Shown one piece after another: positions 1-9,078 of a stretch of DNA of 64,000 bases. Positions within the stretch are counted from its first letter, which is position 1. Every line of letters starts with the position of its first letter. The translations under genes and the position numbers were made by a program. Origin of the DNA: Stenomitos rutilans HA7619-LM2. GTDB lineage: Bacteria; Cyanobacteriota; Cyanobacteriia; Leptolyngbyales; Leptolyngbyaceae. A model generated the notes under the pieces. It saw only the letters and a program-made list of their open reading frames with translations. It had not been told where the DNA came from and made no database searches. The DNA lies in NCBI GenBank assembly GCA_019358945.1, contig JAHHIE010000007.1, positions 1 through 64,000 on the forward strand, written 5' to 3'.

Positions 1-129
1 TGGCTCATTCTTTCCTTGATTGCCTATCTCTTAGCGCATTGGATTGACCAATGGTCTTTACCTCCGTTCCTCGATTGGAAAGCCGCCAGTGATTTAGCAT
101 TAAAGAGCTTGTTCCCCTCGATTGTGTAG
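1..129 (+). pseudogene. C-terminal end of a transposase (cut by window edge)
   Basis: An open frame enters from the left edge and runs 42 codons to a TAG. The residues (start WLILSLIAYLLAHW, later DWKAASDLALKSLF) resemble the C-terminal helix of IS4/IS701-like transposases common in cyanobacteria, where a hydrophobic stretch is followed by a DWKAAS-type segment. Only the tail is visible, so neither the family nor the integrity of the gene can be settled. No terminal inverted repeat was identified in the 200 bases that follow. Confidence 0.4.
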
Positions 130-332
130 TTCCAGTTACTCAAATCCATTCAAATTCATGCCGAAATCACGGCTCAACATGGGTTTGAGCTTGTCCTCAA
201 GCCTTTGCCTAAATGGGTTTATCGAGAATGCTGCAAGATCTGAGCTAACCCTGGTTGCAGCGAAATACTGGGTATGCATAAGGCTGCTAGCACGCATCCA
301 ATTATAGTTTTATTGCGGTTCCAAGATTTCAT

Positions 333-677
333 ATGATTGTGCATTATGGGAGGAATCTTACAAGGCGATCGCCTTTTATGAGCATTCCCTCATTGAGTGT
401 CTTGCTCACTGATTACCGTATGCTCTTCTTTATAAGAGATAGAACCATTAATTCAGTTAAGGCAGCACGAGCTGATAAACAGTTATTTGAGGAAATGTCT
501 AAATATATTCGTCATATTGCTGTCTACAAAGCTTTGAGAGAGTCTGAGGTGTTCGACAAAGACTCGATCGCGTTTGGTAAACCATTTCCAAAGCACTTTT
601 TTAGCCGTTTAGCAGCAGAAAAGGAGAAACTACAGCAAGAGTTCGATCGCTTACTGGATTTGGAAAGAAAGGCATAG
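333..677 (+). CDS. Hypothetical protein, charged and helical
   Basis: A 114-residue frame with an internal ATG at 378 that would give 100 residues. The second half is rich in Lys, Glu and Arg (KAARADKQLFEEM, then AAEKEKLQQEFDRLLDLERK) and looks like a helical, possibly coiled-coil tail. No family is recognised. Neither start has a convincing ribosome binding site. A HIP1 octamer (GCGATCGC) lies just before the 378 ATG. It stands alone between a transposase tail and a sensor kinase, so it may be accessory. It could also be a spurious frame. Confidence 0.4.
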   Translation: MIVHYGRNLTRRSPFMSIPSLSVLLTDYRMLFFIRDRTINSVKAARADKQLFEEMSKYIRHIAVYKALRESEVFDKDSIAFGKPFPKHFFSRLAAEKEKLQQEFDRLLDLERKA

Positions 678-847
678 GATTAGGCACATTCTTAACTTTC
701 GTTGGGTGCAGTTTAATGTGGGCCTTGTATAGTGAAGAGCACGATCGTCATGAACGCTTAGATCTAAAAATCTCATAAGTAATTGCTGCTTTCACCGTGA
801 GCTGGTTTTATGCTACGAGAAACTCTGCTTTGATCTCAGAGGTCGCT

Positions 848-3817
848 ATGGATCTAGCATCGGCTCAGCTTTACAACCATCTCTCTGCCCTGGAACAAGA
901 GAATGCTTGGTTGCGATCGCGTCTGCAAGCCTGTGAGCAATCTCACAGCCTACTCCAAGCCGAAATAACGAAATATCGTCCACATGAACAGAGTGGGCAG
1001 GCACAAGCTGAACCAAAACAGATAGATGCATTGCCTATTCCCAAACTGCTTGAAGACACGGCAACGGTTGCTAATGTTTTATTAACGATCGAGGACTTTG
1101 ATGTCGCAGTCAACACAGCCCTGCGCATTCTAGGCGAAGTGTTAGAGACCGATCGCGTTACAGTCATTGAAAACTTTGCTGCGCAAGCTGACGCTTCAGT
1201 GCTCAACTGGCGAGTTTTGTATGAATGGGATGCGCTGGGCGTTGTGTCACAGATCACTCATCCCAATGTGGCTCAAGGTAATTGGGAAGGCATTGAGTCG
1301 TGGTACGAACAATTGAGTCAGGGGCGGAGCCTTAGCTGCTTACTGGAAGAGATGCCAGAACCGTTTCGCAGTGGTCAGGCCGCACTAGGGTTAAAAGCAC
1401 TACATGTCGTTCCCATTTTTGTGGAGGGTAAGTACTGGGGAGAAATCGGGTTTGATGACTGCCATGAGGCGAAACGGCGCAGCACGGCTGACTTAGCTGT
1501 AGTGAGAGTCGCAGCCGATTGTATTGGTAGCGCCATTCAGCGTGAACGTACCCAACAAGCCCTGCTGCAAGCCGAGCAAGCACGATCGCATGAACTGGAG
1601 CACCACAATCTTGCATTACAACAAGCGCTGGATCATCTTGCCGAATCGGAAGAACGCTTGCGTCGATTGTTTGAATTGAGTAGTGAAGGATTCTACGAGG
1701 TAGAGATTACGCCGCCCTGTCCCATCAGCCTCTCGATCGAAGAACAATGTGATTTGCTTTACCGCAATATTCGCGTTGTCAAAGCAAATCGTGCGCTTGC
1801 TGCCATGTATGGTGCAGACAATCCCGATGAACTGATTGGATTAAGAAATGGCGACGTGCATGTTGCAGATTCAGACAAGAATGCAGCGTTTATTCGAGGC
1901 ATGATCGAGAGTGGATACCGCTTTCGCAACCTGGAGACCGAGGAGATTGATCGACGGGGGCGGCAGCGTTACTTTCTCAACAGCGGCGTTTTCACCATTC
2001 AGAATGATTGTTTGGTGAGTGGTTGGGCGACTCAAATTGACATCACTGAACTACGAGAAACACAGCAAACGCTACTAGAAGCTGAACAACTTCGTTCCCG
2101 CAATGCCGCAGAGCGATCGCACGAACTGGAGCGTTACAATACCGAACTTCAACAAGCGCTTGATCGCCTCGCTGAATCAGAAAGACGCTATCGCACTTTG
2201 TTTGAACTCAGTGGTGAAGGCATTGTGCGTTTTGGTTATGCACAAGCCATTCCTCTAAATTTAACCGTAGACGAGCAAGTTGACTTGTGTTATCGCTCGA
2301 TTTATATGGCTGAAGCTAACCCTGCGTTTGCTGCCATGTATGGGTATGAACAAGCAGACGATTTAATTGGGGTAATGCTAAGGGACTTGCATGATTACAG
2401 CTCTGAAATTACACAGACAACGATGCGAAAGTGGGCTGAGAATCAGTTTTTCTGCCGCCACTTAGAAACTGAGGAATTTGATCGCACGGGACGTAAGCGT
2501 TATTTTCTCAATAGTGCGGTCAGCACGATCGAAGAGAATGCTGTCGTGAGTACCTGGGTGAGCCAGGTTGATATTACAGAACTGCGGGAAACCCAACAAG
2601 CTTTATTGAACACCGAACAAGCACGATCGACGGGGCTGGCAAACGCCAATGATGCGCTCAAGCAAACCGTTGATGTGCTGGCAACAGAAACCGACTTCGA
2701 TCGCTTTTTGGGGCATGTGCTTAAAGTCATTGCTCAACAACTAGATGCGCCCCTGACCGAATATTGGTACCATCCAGCACCCGCTAATCTTGCGTATGTT
2801 GGACTGACCTATTGGCAAGGGCAGATTCTTAAACCAGAGGAGCAACCAGGGCATGTTGGGTTGCATGGTTACCCAGTGCCGCCAGACATGATTCAGCAGG
2901 AGAGTTTGCATTATCGTCGAAGCTATATCCAGATTGATGATCTGATAACCAGTACGATTCATCGTCAAATAGCGAATGAGCACGGCTTAGATGCTGGAGC
3001 GTGGTACGCATCTCGCGGGGTCAGGCGGCTTCTGAATGTACCGCTGATTTTGGGTGACAGAACAATCGGCGCACTGGTTGTCTTTCTGCCGAGCGATCGC
3101 CACTTCATAGACCAACAAATTGAATTAACCTACGCCCTGGCGCAACAGGTAACACTGGCTGTTCAACTTACACGACTTGCAGAGGAAGCTAAGCACGCCG
3201 CGATTTTTGAAGAGCGCAACCGCATGGCAGGCGAAATCCACGATACTCTAGCGCAAGCCTTTACGGGCATTTCCCTTCAGTTAGAAGTTGCTAAAGCCTT
3301 GCTTGGTCAAGACCCTCAAACCGTTCAGCAGATCCTCAATCACGTCAGCCGACTGGCAGAAAGCGGACTTGCCGAAGCCCGCCGTTCTGTCTGGGCGCTC
3401 TATCCACCCGCTGCTGAATATGCCGATCTAGCACAGCTCCTTTATGACAGTGTGGAACAGATGACCCGCAACACCACTACAGCGATTGATGTCAATCTTC
3501 AGGGTACGCCCTGCCCCCTGCCGCCCATCATTGGCATGAACCTGCTGCGAATTGGACAGGAAGCCCTAACCAACGCCCTCAAACATGCCCAGGCACAGAC
3601 TATTGCGATTGAACTCGCCTACGAACCCGATCGCATTCTGCTGACCATTCGCGATAACGGACGTGGCTTCACTCCACCGACGGCAATCGATACCCTCAAC
3701 GGCGGGTTTGGGCTGATGGGGATGTATGAACGCTGCGATCGCATTGGTGCCTTACTTAGCCTCACAAGCCAGCTAGGGCAAGGCTCTCAGATTCTTGTAG
3801 AAGCACCGTTGGGTTAG
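848..3817 (+). CDS. Soluble NarL-type sensor histidine kinase, GAF-PAS-PAS-GAF-HisKA_3-HATPase
   Basis: A 989-residue multidomain kinase. After a short coiled coil there is a GAF domain (about 60-230), two tandem PAS domains (about 265-405 and 445-590) that resemble each other closely, a second GAF domain (about 605-765), and a NarL/DegS-type kinase core. The phospho-accepting His is H798 in RMAGEIHDTLAQ. The ATPase part has the N-box around EALTNALKHA, then DNGRGF and GGFGLMGMYER. No membrane segment is seen, so it should sense an internal signal. ATG 848 was preferred over GTG 797 because AGAGG precedes it. The response regulator at 3967 follows on the same strand and is the likely partner. 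The two PAS repeats suggest an internal duplication. Confidence 0.9.
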   Translation: MDLASAQLYNHLSALEQENAWLRSRLQACEQSHSLLQAEITKYRPHEQSGQAQAEPKQIDALPIPKLLEDTATVANVLLTIEDFDVAVNTALRILGEVLETDRVTVIENFAAQADASVLNWRVLYEWDALGVVSQITHPNVAQGNWEGIESWYEQLSQGRSLSCLLEEMPEPFRSGQAALGLKALHVVPIFVEGKYWGEIGFDDCHEAKRRSTADLAVVRVAADCIGSAIQRERTQQALLQAEQARSHELEHHNLALQQALDHLAESEERLRRLFELSSEGFYEVEITPPCPISLSIEEQCDLLYRNIRVVKANRALAAMYGADNPDELIGLRNGDVHVADSDKNAAFIRGMIESGYRFRNLETEEIDRRGRQRYFLNSGVFTIQNDCLVSGWATQIDITELRETQQTLLEAEQLRSRNAAERSHELERYNTELQQALDRLAESERRYRTLFELSGEGIVRFGYAQAIPLNLTVDEQVDLCYRSIYMAEANPAFAAMYGYEQADDLIGVMLRDLHDYSSEITQTTMRKWAENQFFCRHLETEEFDRTGRKRYFLNSAVSTIEENAVVSTWVSQVDITELRETQQALLNTEQARSTGLANANDALKQTVDVLATETDFDRFLGHVLKVIAQQLDAPLTEYWYHPAPANLAYVGLTYWQGQILKPEEQPGHVGLHGYPVPPDMIQQESLHYRRSYIQIDDLITSTIHRQIANEHGLDAGAWYASRGVRRLLNVPLILGDRTIGALVVFLPSDRHFIDQQIELTYALAQQVTLAVQLTRLAEEAKHAAIFEERNRMAGEIHDTLAQAFTGISLQLEVAKALLGQDPQTVQQILNHVSRLAESGLAEARRSVWALYPPAAEYADLAQLLYDSVEQMTRNTTTAIDVNLQGTPCPLPPIIGMNLLRIGQEALTNALKHAQAQTIAIELAYEPDRILLTIRDNGRGFTPPTAIDTLNGGFGLMGMYERCDRIGALLSLTSQLGQGSQILVEAPLG

Positions 3818-3966
3818 GAAAAACCGGAAAGGGAAAACCGAAAAGAGAGAACACCATGACAACAAAGCGGAAGGAAACCAATAGCCAACTGCAACCGAAG
3901 TGTCCGAAAACCCGTGTCCCGTTCTCTCTGTCTACCCGCTACCCATCCCTCTCTGCCCGATGCACC

Positions 3967-4593
3967 ATGAGCGACACTACCATTCGAGTTTTAATTGCCG
4001 ATGACCATCCTATTGTTCGCTCTGGTCTAGCCATGATTATTCAATACACTACCGGTATTGAAACGGTGGCTGAAGCCAGCACTGGCGCTGAGGCAGTGGT
4101 GCTGTTTCGTCAGCATCAGCCTGACGTGGTGTTGATGGATTTAAAGATGCCTGAGATGGGTGGTGTGGAGGCGATCGCAACCATTCGCCAAGAGTTTGCT
4201 AACGCTCATATCATTGTGCTGACGACCTATGATGGCGATGAAGACATTTATCGCGGACTCAGTGCTGGAGCGAGAGGTTACCTGCTCAAAAACGTGACTC
4301 GTCAGGAGTTGATTGAAGCCATTCAACGCGTTCATGCCGGACAAAAGTACATTCCGGCTGAAGTGGGTGCCAGACTCTCTGAACGGATGAGTAGTCCTCA
4401 ACTCACGGAGCGCGAACGACAGGTTTTACTACTCATCACCGAAGGTAAAAATAATCAAGAGATTGCTAATGCACTTAATGTGAGTGAGGGCACCATTAAG
4501 TTCCATGTGAATGGCATTTTGAGAAAGTTAGGCGCGAGCGATCGCACCCAAGCCGTTCTAGTCGCGCTCAAACGAGGCATTGCCAATCTTTAA
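3967..4593 (+). CDS. LuxR/NarL-family response regulator
   Basis: A 208-residue regulator with an N-terminal receiver and a C-terminal LuxR-type helix-turn-helix. The receiver shows the acidic pair D12-D13 and phospho-acceptor D58 (VLMDLKMPEMGG). The DNA-binding end has the signature LTERERQVLLLITEGKNNQEIA followed in the same helix by a GTIKFHVNGILRKL segment. The open frame extends upstream to 3856, but the receiver fold begins at ATG 3967, so that start was chosen. It lies about 150 bases after the NarL-type kinase on the same strand and is presumably phosphorylated by it. The closely similar regulator at 5483-6109 is a paralog. Confidence 0.9.
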   Translation: MSDTTIRVLIADDHPIVRSGLAMIIQYTTGIETVAEASTGAEAVVLFRQHQPDVVLMDLKMPEMGGVEAIATIRQEFANAHIIVLTTYDGDEDIYRGLSAGARGYLLKNVTRQELIEAIQRVHAGQKYIPAEVGARLSERMSSPQLTERERQVLLLITEGKNNQEIANALNVSEGTIKFHVNGILRKLGASDRTQAVLVALKRGIANL

Positions 4594-4661
4594 ACGGTTC
4601 TTCTTTCTATCTTTTACAGTGGAGATGGAAACTGTCTGAGTCATGGGAGAGCCATGCAAAA

Positions 4662-5117
4662 TCAACGCTTTCCATAAGCGACCAGCGAAACGCCAAGAAC
4701 GACAAAGACAGCGCCAGCGATACGAGTCGGGCTGGCGGCATACCTGGTTAAGCCGATCGCACCATAATGATCCAGAAGCAGTGCTGCAATCATTTGACCC
4801 GCGATCGTCAGCGCCAGAGCAAGAGTGGCCCCAATTTGGGGTGTTGCAAAAATGGTTGACCAGACGTAAAACGTGCCCAAACAGCCACCCACCCACATCC
4901 ACCAGGATGTTTGGGTTAAGGCAGCCATAGCAGGAAGTGGATATTGGGCAAAGACACAGATGGCAAGCGAGGCTACAGACCCAGCCACATAGGAAATAAA
5001 CGTCACCTGCATCGGTTCGCCGACGTAACGTCGCAGCAAAGTGTTTAATGCAACTTGTACTGGAAGAACCGCTCCGCCTGCCAATGCTGCTAAAAGATAA
5101 ATCGTCCGTCCGCTCAT
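4662..5117 (-). CDS. DMT-superfamily small membrane transporter (YdcZ/DUF606 type)
   Basis: A 151-residue hydrophobic protein with about five membrane helices, e.g. IYLLAALAGGAVLPVQVALN at the N-terminus and IAGAVFVVLGVSLVAYGKR at the C-terminus. The pattern PVQVALNTLLRR and the length fit the YdcZ/DUF606 branch of the drug/metabolite transporter superfamily, whose substrates are mostly unknown. The frame is open to 5222, but ATG 5117 (MSGRTIYLL) begins directly at the first helix. It is convergent with the upstream regulator gene. A second long minus-strand frame over the same bases is a shadow. Confidence 0.75.
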   Translation of the reverse strand: MSGRTIYLLAALAGGAVLPVQVALNTLLRRYVGEPMQVTFISYVAGSVASLAICVFAQYPLPAMAALTQTSWWMWVGGCLGTFYVWSTIFATPQIGATLALALTIAGQMIAALLLDHYGAIGLTRYAASPTRIAGAVFVVLGVSLVAYGKR

Positions 5118-5482
5118 TGTGTAGATCTCCAAGTTGAACCAAGCATGATTGTCTTGCTGGAATGGCCGATCAGTTGGTTGCTGCGCATTGGACGCTGATT
5201 GAACGCCTCGGCATTCTTCCAAGATTACAATCTGTCCTCAACCATTAGCTTTTGTTGAACTTAACAACCAGAGACGTTCAACACGTTAGGCCAGAAGTTA
5301 TGCTAAGCAGTGCTTTAAAACCTTTGGATTGTTTCCTTGACTGATGGTGTTCTCCCTAAATCTCCCTTAAAATAGGGAGCTTTGAATGGTTTGGCTCTCT
5401 CCTTTTTTCTAGCGTTAGCAACGTGAAGCGCGAGGGTTGTGGAGGATCGAGGGTTTTAAACCAAGCCCTGGCTCTCTCAAAG
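5118..5482. other. Intergenic region, 365 bp, with a small hairpin
   Basis: No gene was found. An inverted repeat CTCCCT/AGGGAG (5362-5379) and a pyrimidine-rich stretch near 5395-5411 are the only structure. The region lies downstream of the orphan regulator and upstream of the DMT transporter, so it may hold the transporter promoter, which I could not place. Confidence 0.5.
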
Positions 5483-6109
5483 CTATGGATTAACAATCCC
5501 ACGCTTAATAGCAACGAGGGTCGCTTGGGCGCGATCGCTCACCCCTAATTTGCTAAAAATCTTGTTGATGTGAAACTTGACTGTGCCTTCCTGAATGCGC
5601 AGTACAGTCGCAACTTGTTGATTGTTTTTGCCCTCAGCGATCAAGAGCAATACATCGTGCTCTCGGTTACTCAATTGAGGTTGCTCCAAACGTTCAACTA
5701 GCTTTGCGCCTATGACAGGAGGAATGTAGTTTGCCCCCATATGCACGATGTGAATCGCTCGGACAATTTCATCGAGTGGCGCATCTTTGAGAATGTACCC
5801 CTTGGCCCCGGCCTGCAAGCCTCGATAGACGTTTTCGTTACCATCATATGTGGTGAGAATGATAACGCGAGCATCAGGAAATTCTTGTCGAATCGCAGAA
5901 GTGGCTTCAACGCCTGTCATGTGAGGCATGCGCAAATCCATCAATGTCACATCCGGTTGATGCTGACGAAATAACTCGACGGCTTCTAAACCGTTGGTCG
6001 CCTCAGCCGCGATCGTCATTTCGGGTTTTAAGTTCACTATCATCGCTAAACCATTACGAATGATAGGATGATCGTCAGCAATTAAGACTCGAATGGGTGA
6101 GAGAGTCAT
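5483..6109 (-). CDS. Orphan LuxR/NarL-family response regulator
   Basis: A 208-residue regulator, nearly the same length and layout as the one at 3967. It has acidic pair D12-D13, phospho-acceptor D58 (TLMDLRMPHM) and a C-terminal HTH (LSNREHDVLLLIAEGKNNQQ). The frame is open upstream to 6226, but the receiver starts at ATG 6109. No kinase is adjacent on this strand. The two regulators sit back to back around the DMT gene, which suggests duplication of a regulator with the kinase kept beside only one copy. It may be phosphorylated by the same kinase, but that is an inference. Confidence 0.88.
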   Translation of the reverse strand: MTLSPIRVLIADDHPIIRNGLAMIVNLKPEMTIAAEATNGLEAVELFRQHQPDVTLMDLRMPHMTGVEATSAIRQEFPDARVIILTTYDGNENVYRGLQAGAKGYILKDAPLDEIVRAIHIVHMGANYIPPVIGAKLVERLEQPQLSNREHDVLLLIAEGKNNQQVATVLRIQEGTVKFHINKIFSKLGVSDRAQATLVAIKRGIVNP

Positions 6110-6354
6110 AGGAATGTGAAAAGGAGAACGGGCGAGTGCGTTGAATCTGAGCTTGTTTCTGAGGCTGCATGTGGTTTCTTTTTCTCCTTTTGCTGTTGTG
6201 CCTGTTCCAGAGGTACCTCCATCCAAATTTATGTTTCACATGGCGCGACCTATTTTGTTCTGTTAAGGAAACGGAGTTTCAAATGGTTTAATCCATACGC
6301 CCTGGTTGGCTGACAAATCGTTCAGCGATCGCCCACTCCATCCTGCACTAAAAG

Positions 6355-6490
6355 TACGGGCTAGCAGCAGGAAGTCCTCTATAGGCTTTGCCTTCCCGAA
6401 GGGTAGAGGACTGCAATCACCTTTCAACCCGTTTTAACGGGTTTCGCACCGTTAGCCCGGCTTTTAATCACGGGCGGGTGAGCAACGAAG
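6355..6490. repeat. Structured dispersed repeat, copy A
   Basis: It begins with CGGGCTAGCAGCAGGAAG and ends with the inverse of CCCGCCCGTGATT. The outer ends can pair (CGGGCTAGC with GTTAGCCCG). Two inner hairpins are visible: GTCCTCT/AGAGGAC and AACCCGTTTTAACGGGTT. The same 18-base start recurs at 27227, where it also follows CCCGCCCGTGATT. It could be a transposon-end relic of the IS200/IS605 kind, a MITE-like element or a structured RNA. Confidence 0.5.
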
Positions 6491-6847
6491 CCATCAGCCT
6501 TTCAAGACTTTTGTCAATCAACTAGCCATCACGCCCCAGAGCTTAGAGTAGTAAACATTAATAGTGTGAATATTTTGTGAATATGCAGTAGTTCTACAGG
6601 GTAAGGAAGGAGCTTTGATGGGGTTAAGCAGTCTATGCAGCAAATCGCCTTGAACCTGGATGGAATTGGTTTTGGTGGTGCTTTGGAGAGAAAATATGCG
6701 ATCGCGCTTTTGGTTACGTTGCCTAACTTTCGTTGAGCGATCGCCCAGCGAAAGTCTAGTGTTAGGCTCATCTGTCCTTAAGTACAAGACATATCTCTAG
6801 CGTAGTGACAGTCCTTTTTGAACCGTATACACTCCAACCTAAGAACG

Positions 6848-6888
6848 TAGAAAAAAGCACCATTTCAAACCTAGAAAAAAGCACCATT
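6848..6888. repeat. Two 17-bp direct repeats upstream of the HTH gene
   Basis: TAGAAAAAAGCACCATT occurs at 6848-6864 and again at 6872-6888, a spacing of 24 bases. It lies 53 bases before the HTH gene at 6941 and could be a binding site for that protein. It could equally be a chance tandem duplication. Confidence 0.45.
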
Positions 6889-6940
6889 CAGACATCTTTG
6901 CTTCGCTTTTCCCTGCTCCTACTCCTTCCAGGTCGTTCTG

Positions 6941-7486
6941 ATGTCAAACCTTCAAGTTATTCCCCTCCATTCCTACCGCCAACTGACTCAGCCTGCGGCT
7001 GCACCACCAGCAACTTTTAACTACAGCAAGCAAAGACGTAGACGCGGTATTCTCTTGACCCATCAAGGGTGGCAAAAACTTCACCAGTCGCAAGTTCTAT
7101 GCAACGAGTTTGGTGAGCGGCACACGTTGGAATACCTGAGTGAAAAAACCTTGCTCGATCCGCGCACAATTTATCGCATAATTGGGCGCGAAGTTGCTGT
7201 AGACAAACGGAGCCTGGTGATCTTCTTTAATGCTTTTAACTTAGAGCTGAGTCAAGAAGACTACACAATACCGCCAGTCAACAGGCAACCTGCTCAAACA
7301 GAACGTCAAACCGTTTCGTTTAATGCTTCTACCTTAATGGACGAGGATGTTGCTTACTTCAAGCGGCAAATTATTGAAAGCTATCATGGCTTGATTCAGT
7401 GTCTCAATTTAGATAGCAACAATAGTATTACTCTGTCTGTGAATTTGACCCTACACGCGCCGCCTCAACTCAAGTTGCATCTTTAA
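6941..7486 (+). CDS. Helix-turn-helix protein of a cyanobacterial family
   Basis: A 181-residue protein. Residues about 30-110 resemble the DNA-binding module found at the N-terminus of many cyanobacterial multi-domain proteins: RRRRGILLTHQGWQKL, then RHTLEYLSEKTLLDPRTIYR and VDKRSLVIFFNAFNLELSQE. Here the module is not followed by repeats or an ATPase; the remaining 70 residues show no known domain. It is probably a transcriptional regulator. The two 17-bp direct repeats just upstream make autoregulation plausible. Its target is unknown. Confidence 0.65.
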   Translation: MSNLQVIPLHSYRQLTQPAAAPPATFNYSKQRRRRGILLTHQGWQKLHQSQVLCNEFGERHTLEYLSEKTLLDPRTIYRIIGREVAVDKRSLVIFFNAFNLELSQEDYTIPPVNRQPAQTERQTVSFNASTLMDEDVAYFKRQIIESYHGLIQCLNLDSNNSITLSVNLTLHAPPQLKLHL

Positions 7487-7825
7487 TCCTTGCTCTTTCT
7501 CGGTTGCCTATTAAAGGCTTTGCGATGATTTTTGCGACGTCGCGTGCCCGTATCGTGTGACAAGCGACTGCCTCTACGCACGATCGCTCAACTACTTTCT
7601 TCGCTAAGTAGGTAGCCACAATTAATTGCAAAAAGGGGTTTGGGTGCTTTGCGCCCAAGCAGAGAGTTTTACCCCAACGGCCTCTTCTTTTAGCGGCACT
7701 CTTCGCACGGTATTTTCTTTCTGAATGCGCTTTTGACCGATTTAGATAATCGTTATACTGCTTATCTAGCAGTGCGCGTTCGGTCATTTAACTTACGTGC
7801 CAAGCTGATTCACTTACCTTCTATC
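7487..7825. other. Intergenic region, 339 bp, upstream of the MFS gene
   Basis: No gene is supported. A minus-strand frame at 7470-7787 has no recognisable content. The final 90 bases hold a probable regulatory palindrome (7743-7768). Confidence 0.45.
7743..7768. promoter_or_regulatory. Possible operator upstream of the MFS gene
   Basis: The arms TAGATAA and TTATCTA are perfect inverted repeats separated by 12 bases that include TTATACT, which resembles a -10 box. TTGACC lies about 15 bases before the TATACT, a short spacing for a -35. A repressor site over the promoter of the transporter at 7826 is plausible but unproven. Confidence 0.3.
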
Positions 7826-8992
7826 ATGTCCCTTAAAGCGGATTCCTTTCTTGTCAAAGCAACGCTGCTACTTAGCAGTAGCCTGACCATCATGGCAGGA
7901 GCCACGATCGCGCCCTCTCTCCCTGCCATGCGTGATCACTTTGCCGCTACACCAAATGCAGACTACTGGGTTCGGTTGGTCTTAACGGTTCCGGCTTTGT
8001 TTATTGCGATCGGTGCTCCCATTGTAGGAACAGCGATTGACCGCTTTGGTCGGAAGACGCTCTTGGCTTTCGCTGTGTTGCTGTATGGCCTTGCAGGCAC
8101 CTCTGGAGCCATGTTGAACGAGATTGGCTTGATTTTGGTGGGGCGAGTACTGTTGGGTTTGAGCGTGGCAGGCATTATGACGACTGCAACGGCCTTAATT
8201 GCAGACTATTATGTTGGCTCAGCTCGTGCCCAGTTTCTCGGTTTTCAAGCAGCGTTCATGGGCTTAGGTGGGGTTGTCTTTCTCTCTTTGGGTGGGATTC
8301 TGGCTGATGTGAGCTGGCGTATGCCGTTCTTCATTTATCTGCTGGCGCTACTCATCTTGCCGCTTGTTGTGTTTGTGCTGCCAGAACCCAATCGGACGTT
8401 GGTTAGTCAGAATTTGGGTATTGATGCTACTAATGCCTTTCCCTGGCACATTGCAGGTTTAACTTATGCAGCGGCGCTCCTGTCGCAAGTTGTGTTTTAC
8501 TTAATTCCCGTGCAGTTGCCGTTTCATTTAAAGCAACTGACCAGTGCAAATGCTTCACAAGCCGGATTGGCGATCGCTCTTGCAACGTTGTTCAGCGCAG
8601 GTAGCGCGATCGCTTACCAGCAAGTTAAAGCCCGACTATCGTTTATGGGCATTTACGCAATCGCCTTTCTGTCGATGGCTGTCGGTTACGTTGTCATTAG
8701 CTTTGCTACTACCTATGCGTTGGTCTTAGTGGGTTTGGCGATCGCTGGCACTGGCTTAGGCTTACTCACGCCTAACATGAATGTTTGCCTCACCTCTGTT
8801 ATCCCTGCAAGTTTCAGGGGGCGCGTGTTAGGCGGGTTGACAACTGCTTTTTTCCTCGGACAATTCATTTCACCAATCTTGAGTCAACCGCTTAGCGGTA
8901 TTGTTGGTTTAGATGTTACTTATCGGCTAGCAGGCCTACTCTTAGCCTGTATGGGAGCGATCGCCCTTTTGCTAGGTTGGCGCTGGCAGTGA
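7826..8992 (+). CDS. MFS transporter
   Basis: A 388-residue inner-membrane protein with about 12 hydrophobic segments. The loop between helices 2 and 3 has the family signature (GTAIDRFGRKTLL), and the DHA1-like start (IAPSLPAMRDHF) is typical of bacterial drug or metabolite exporters. The open frame reaches 7733, but ATG 7826 places a short basic tail before the first helix. The substrate cannot be told. It ends about 85 bases before a decayed IS1 element, which has not damaged it. Confidence 0.85.
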   Translation: MSLKADSFLVKATLLLSSSLTIMAGATIAPSLPAMRDHFAATPNADYWVRLVLTVPALFIAIGAPIVGTAIDRFGRKTLLAFAVLLYGLAGTSGAMLNEIGLILVGRVLLGLSVAGIMTTATALIADYYVGSARAQFLGFQAAFMGLGGVVFLSLGGILADVSWRMPFFIYLLALLILPLVVFVLPEPNRTLVSQNLGIDATNAFPWHIAGLTYAAALLSQVVFYLIPVQLPFHLKQLTSANASQAGLAIALATLFSAGSAIAYQQVKARLSFMGIYAIAFLSMAVGYVVISFATTYALVLVGLAIAGTGLGLLTPNMNVCLTSVIPASFRGRVLGGLTTAFFLGQFISPILSQPLSGIVGLDVTYRLAGLLLACMGAIALLLGWRWQ

Positions 8993-9078
8993 GAAGCCCT
9001 CTGACTCTTGGCTTCTGGCTCCTGAATACTTCTCAATCAATCGCACTTCATTTGCTTGGAAAGGCACTTTAAAATGAC

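Larger units (their letters stand above)
6110..6940. other. Gene-poor intergenic region, 831 bp
   Basis: No convincing gene was found. Contents: the structured repeat at 6355-6490, an imperfect inverted repeat around a HIP1 site near 6720-6765 (CCTAAC...GTTAGG ends), and two 17-bp direct repeats at 6848-6888. Short open frames here (e.g. 6518-6787 minus) lack codon character, start signals or recognisable residues. Confidence 0.5.

Noticed and set aside
4558-5142. 194-codon minus-strand frame over the DMT gene
   Set aside because: Its residues are Cys/Ser/Arg-rich and not protein-like; the DMT frame explains the region.
7470-7787. 105-codon minus-strand open frame
   Set aside because: It overlaps the HTH gene end and the MFS promoter region, has no recognisable motif and no start signal.
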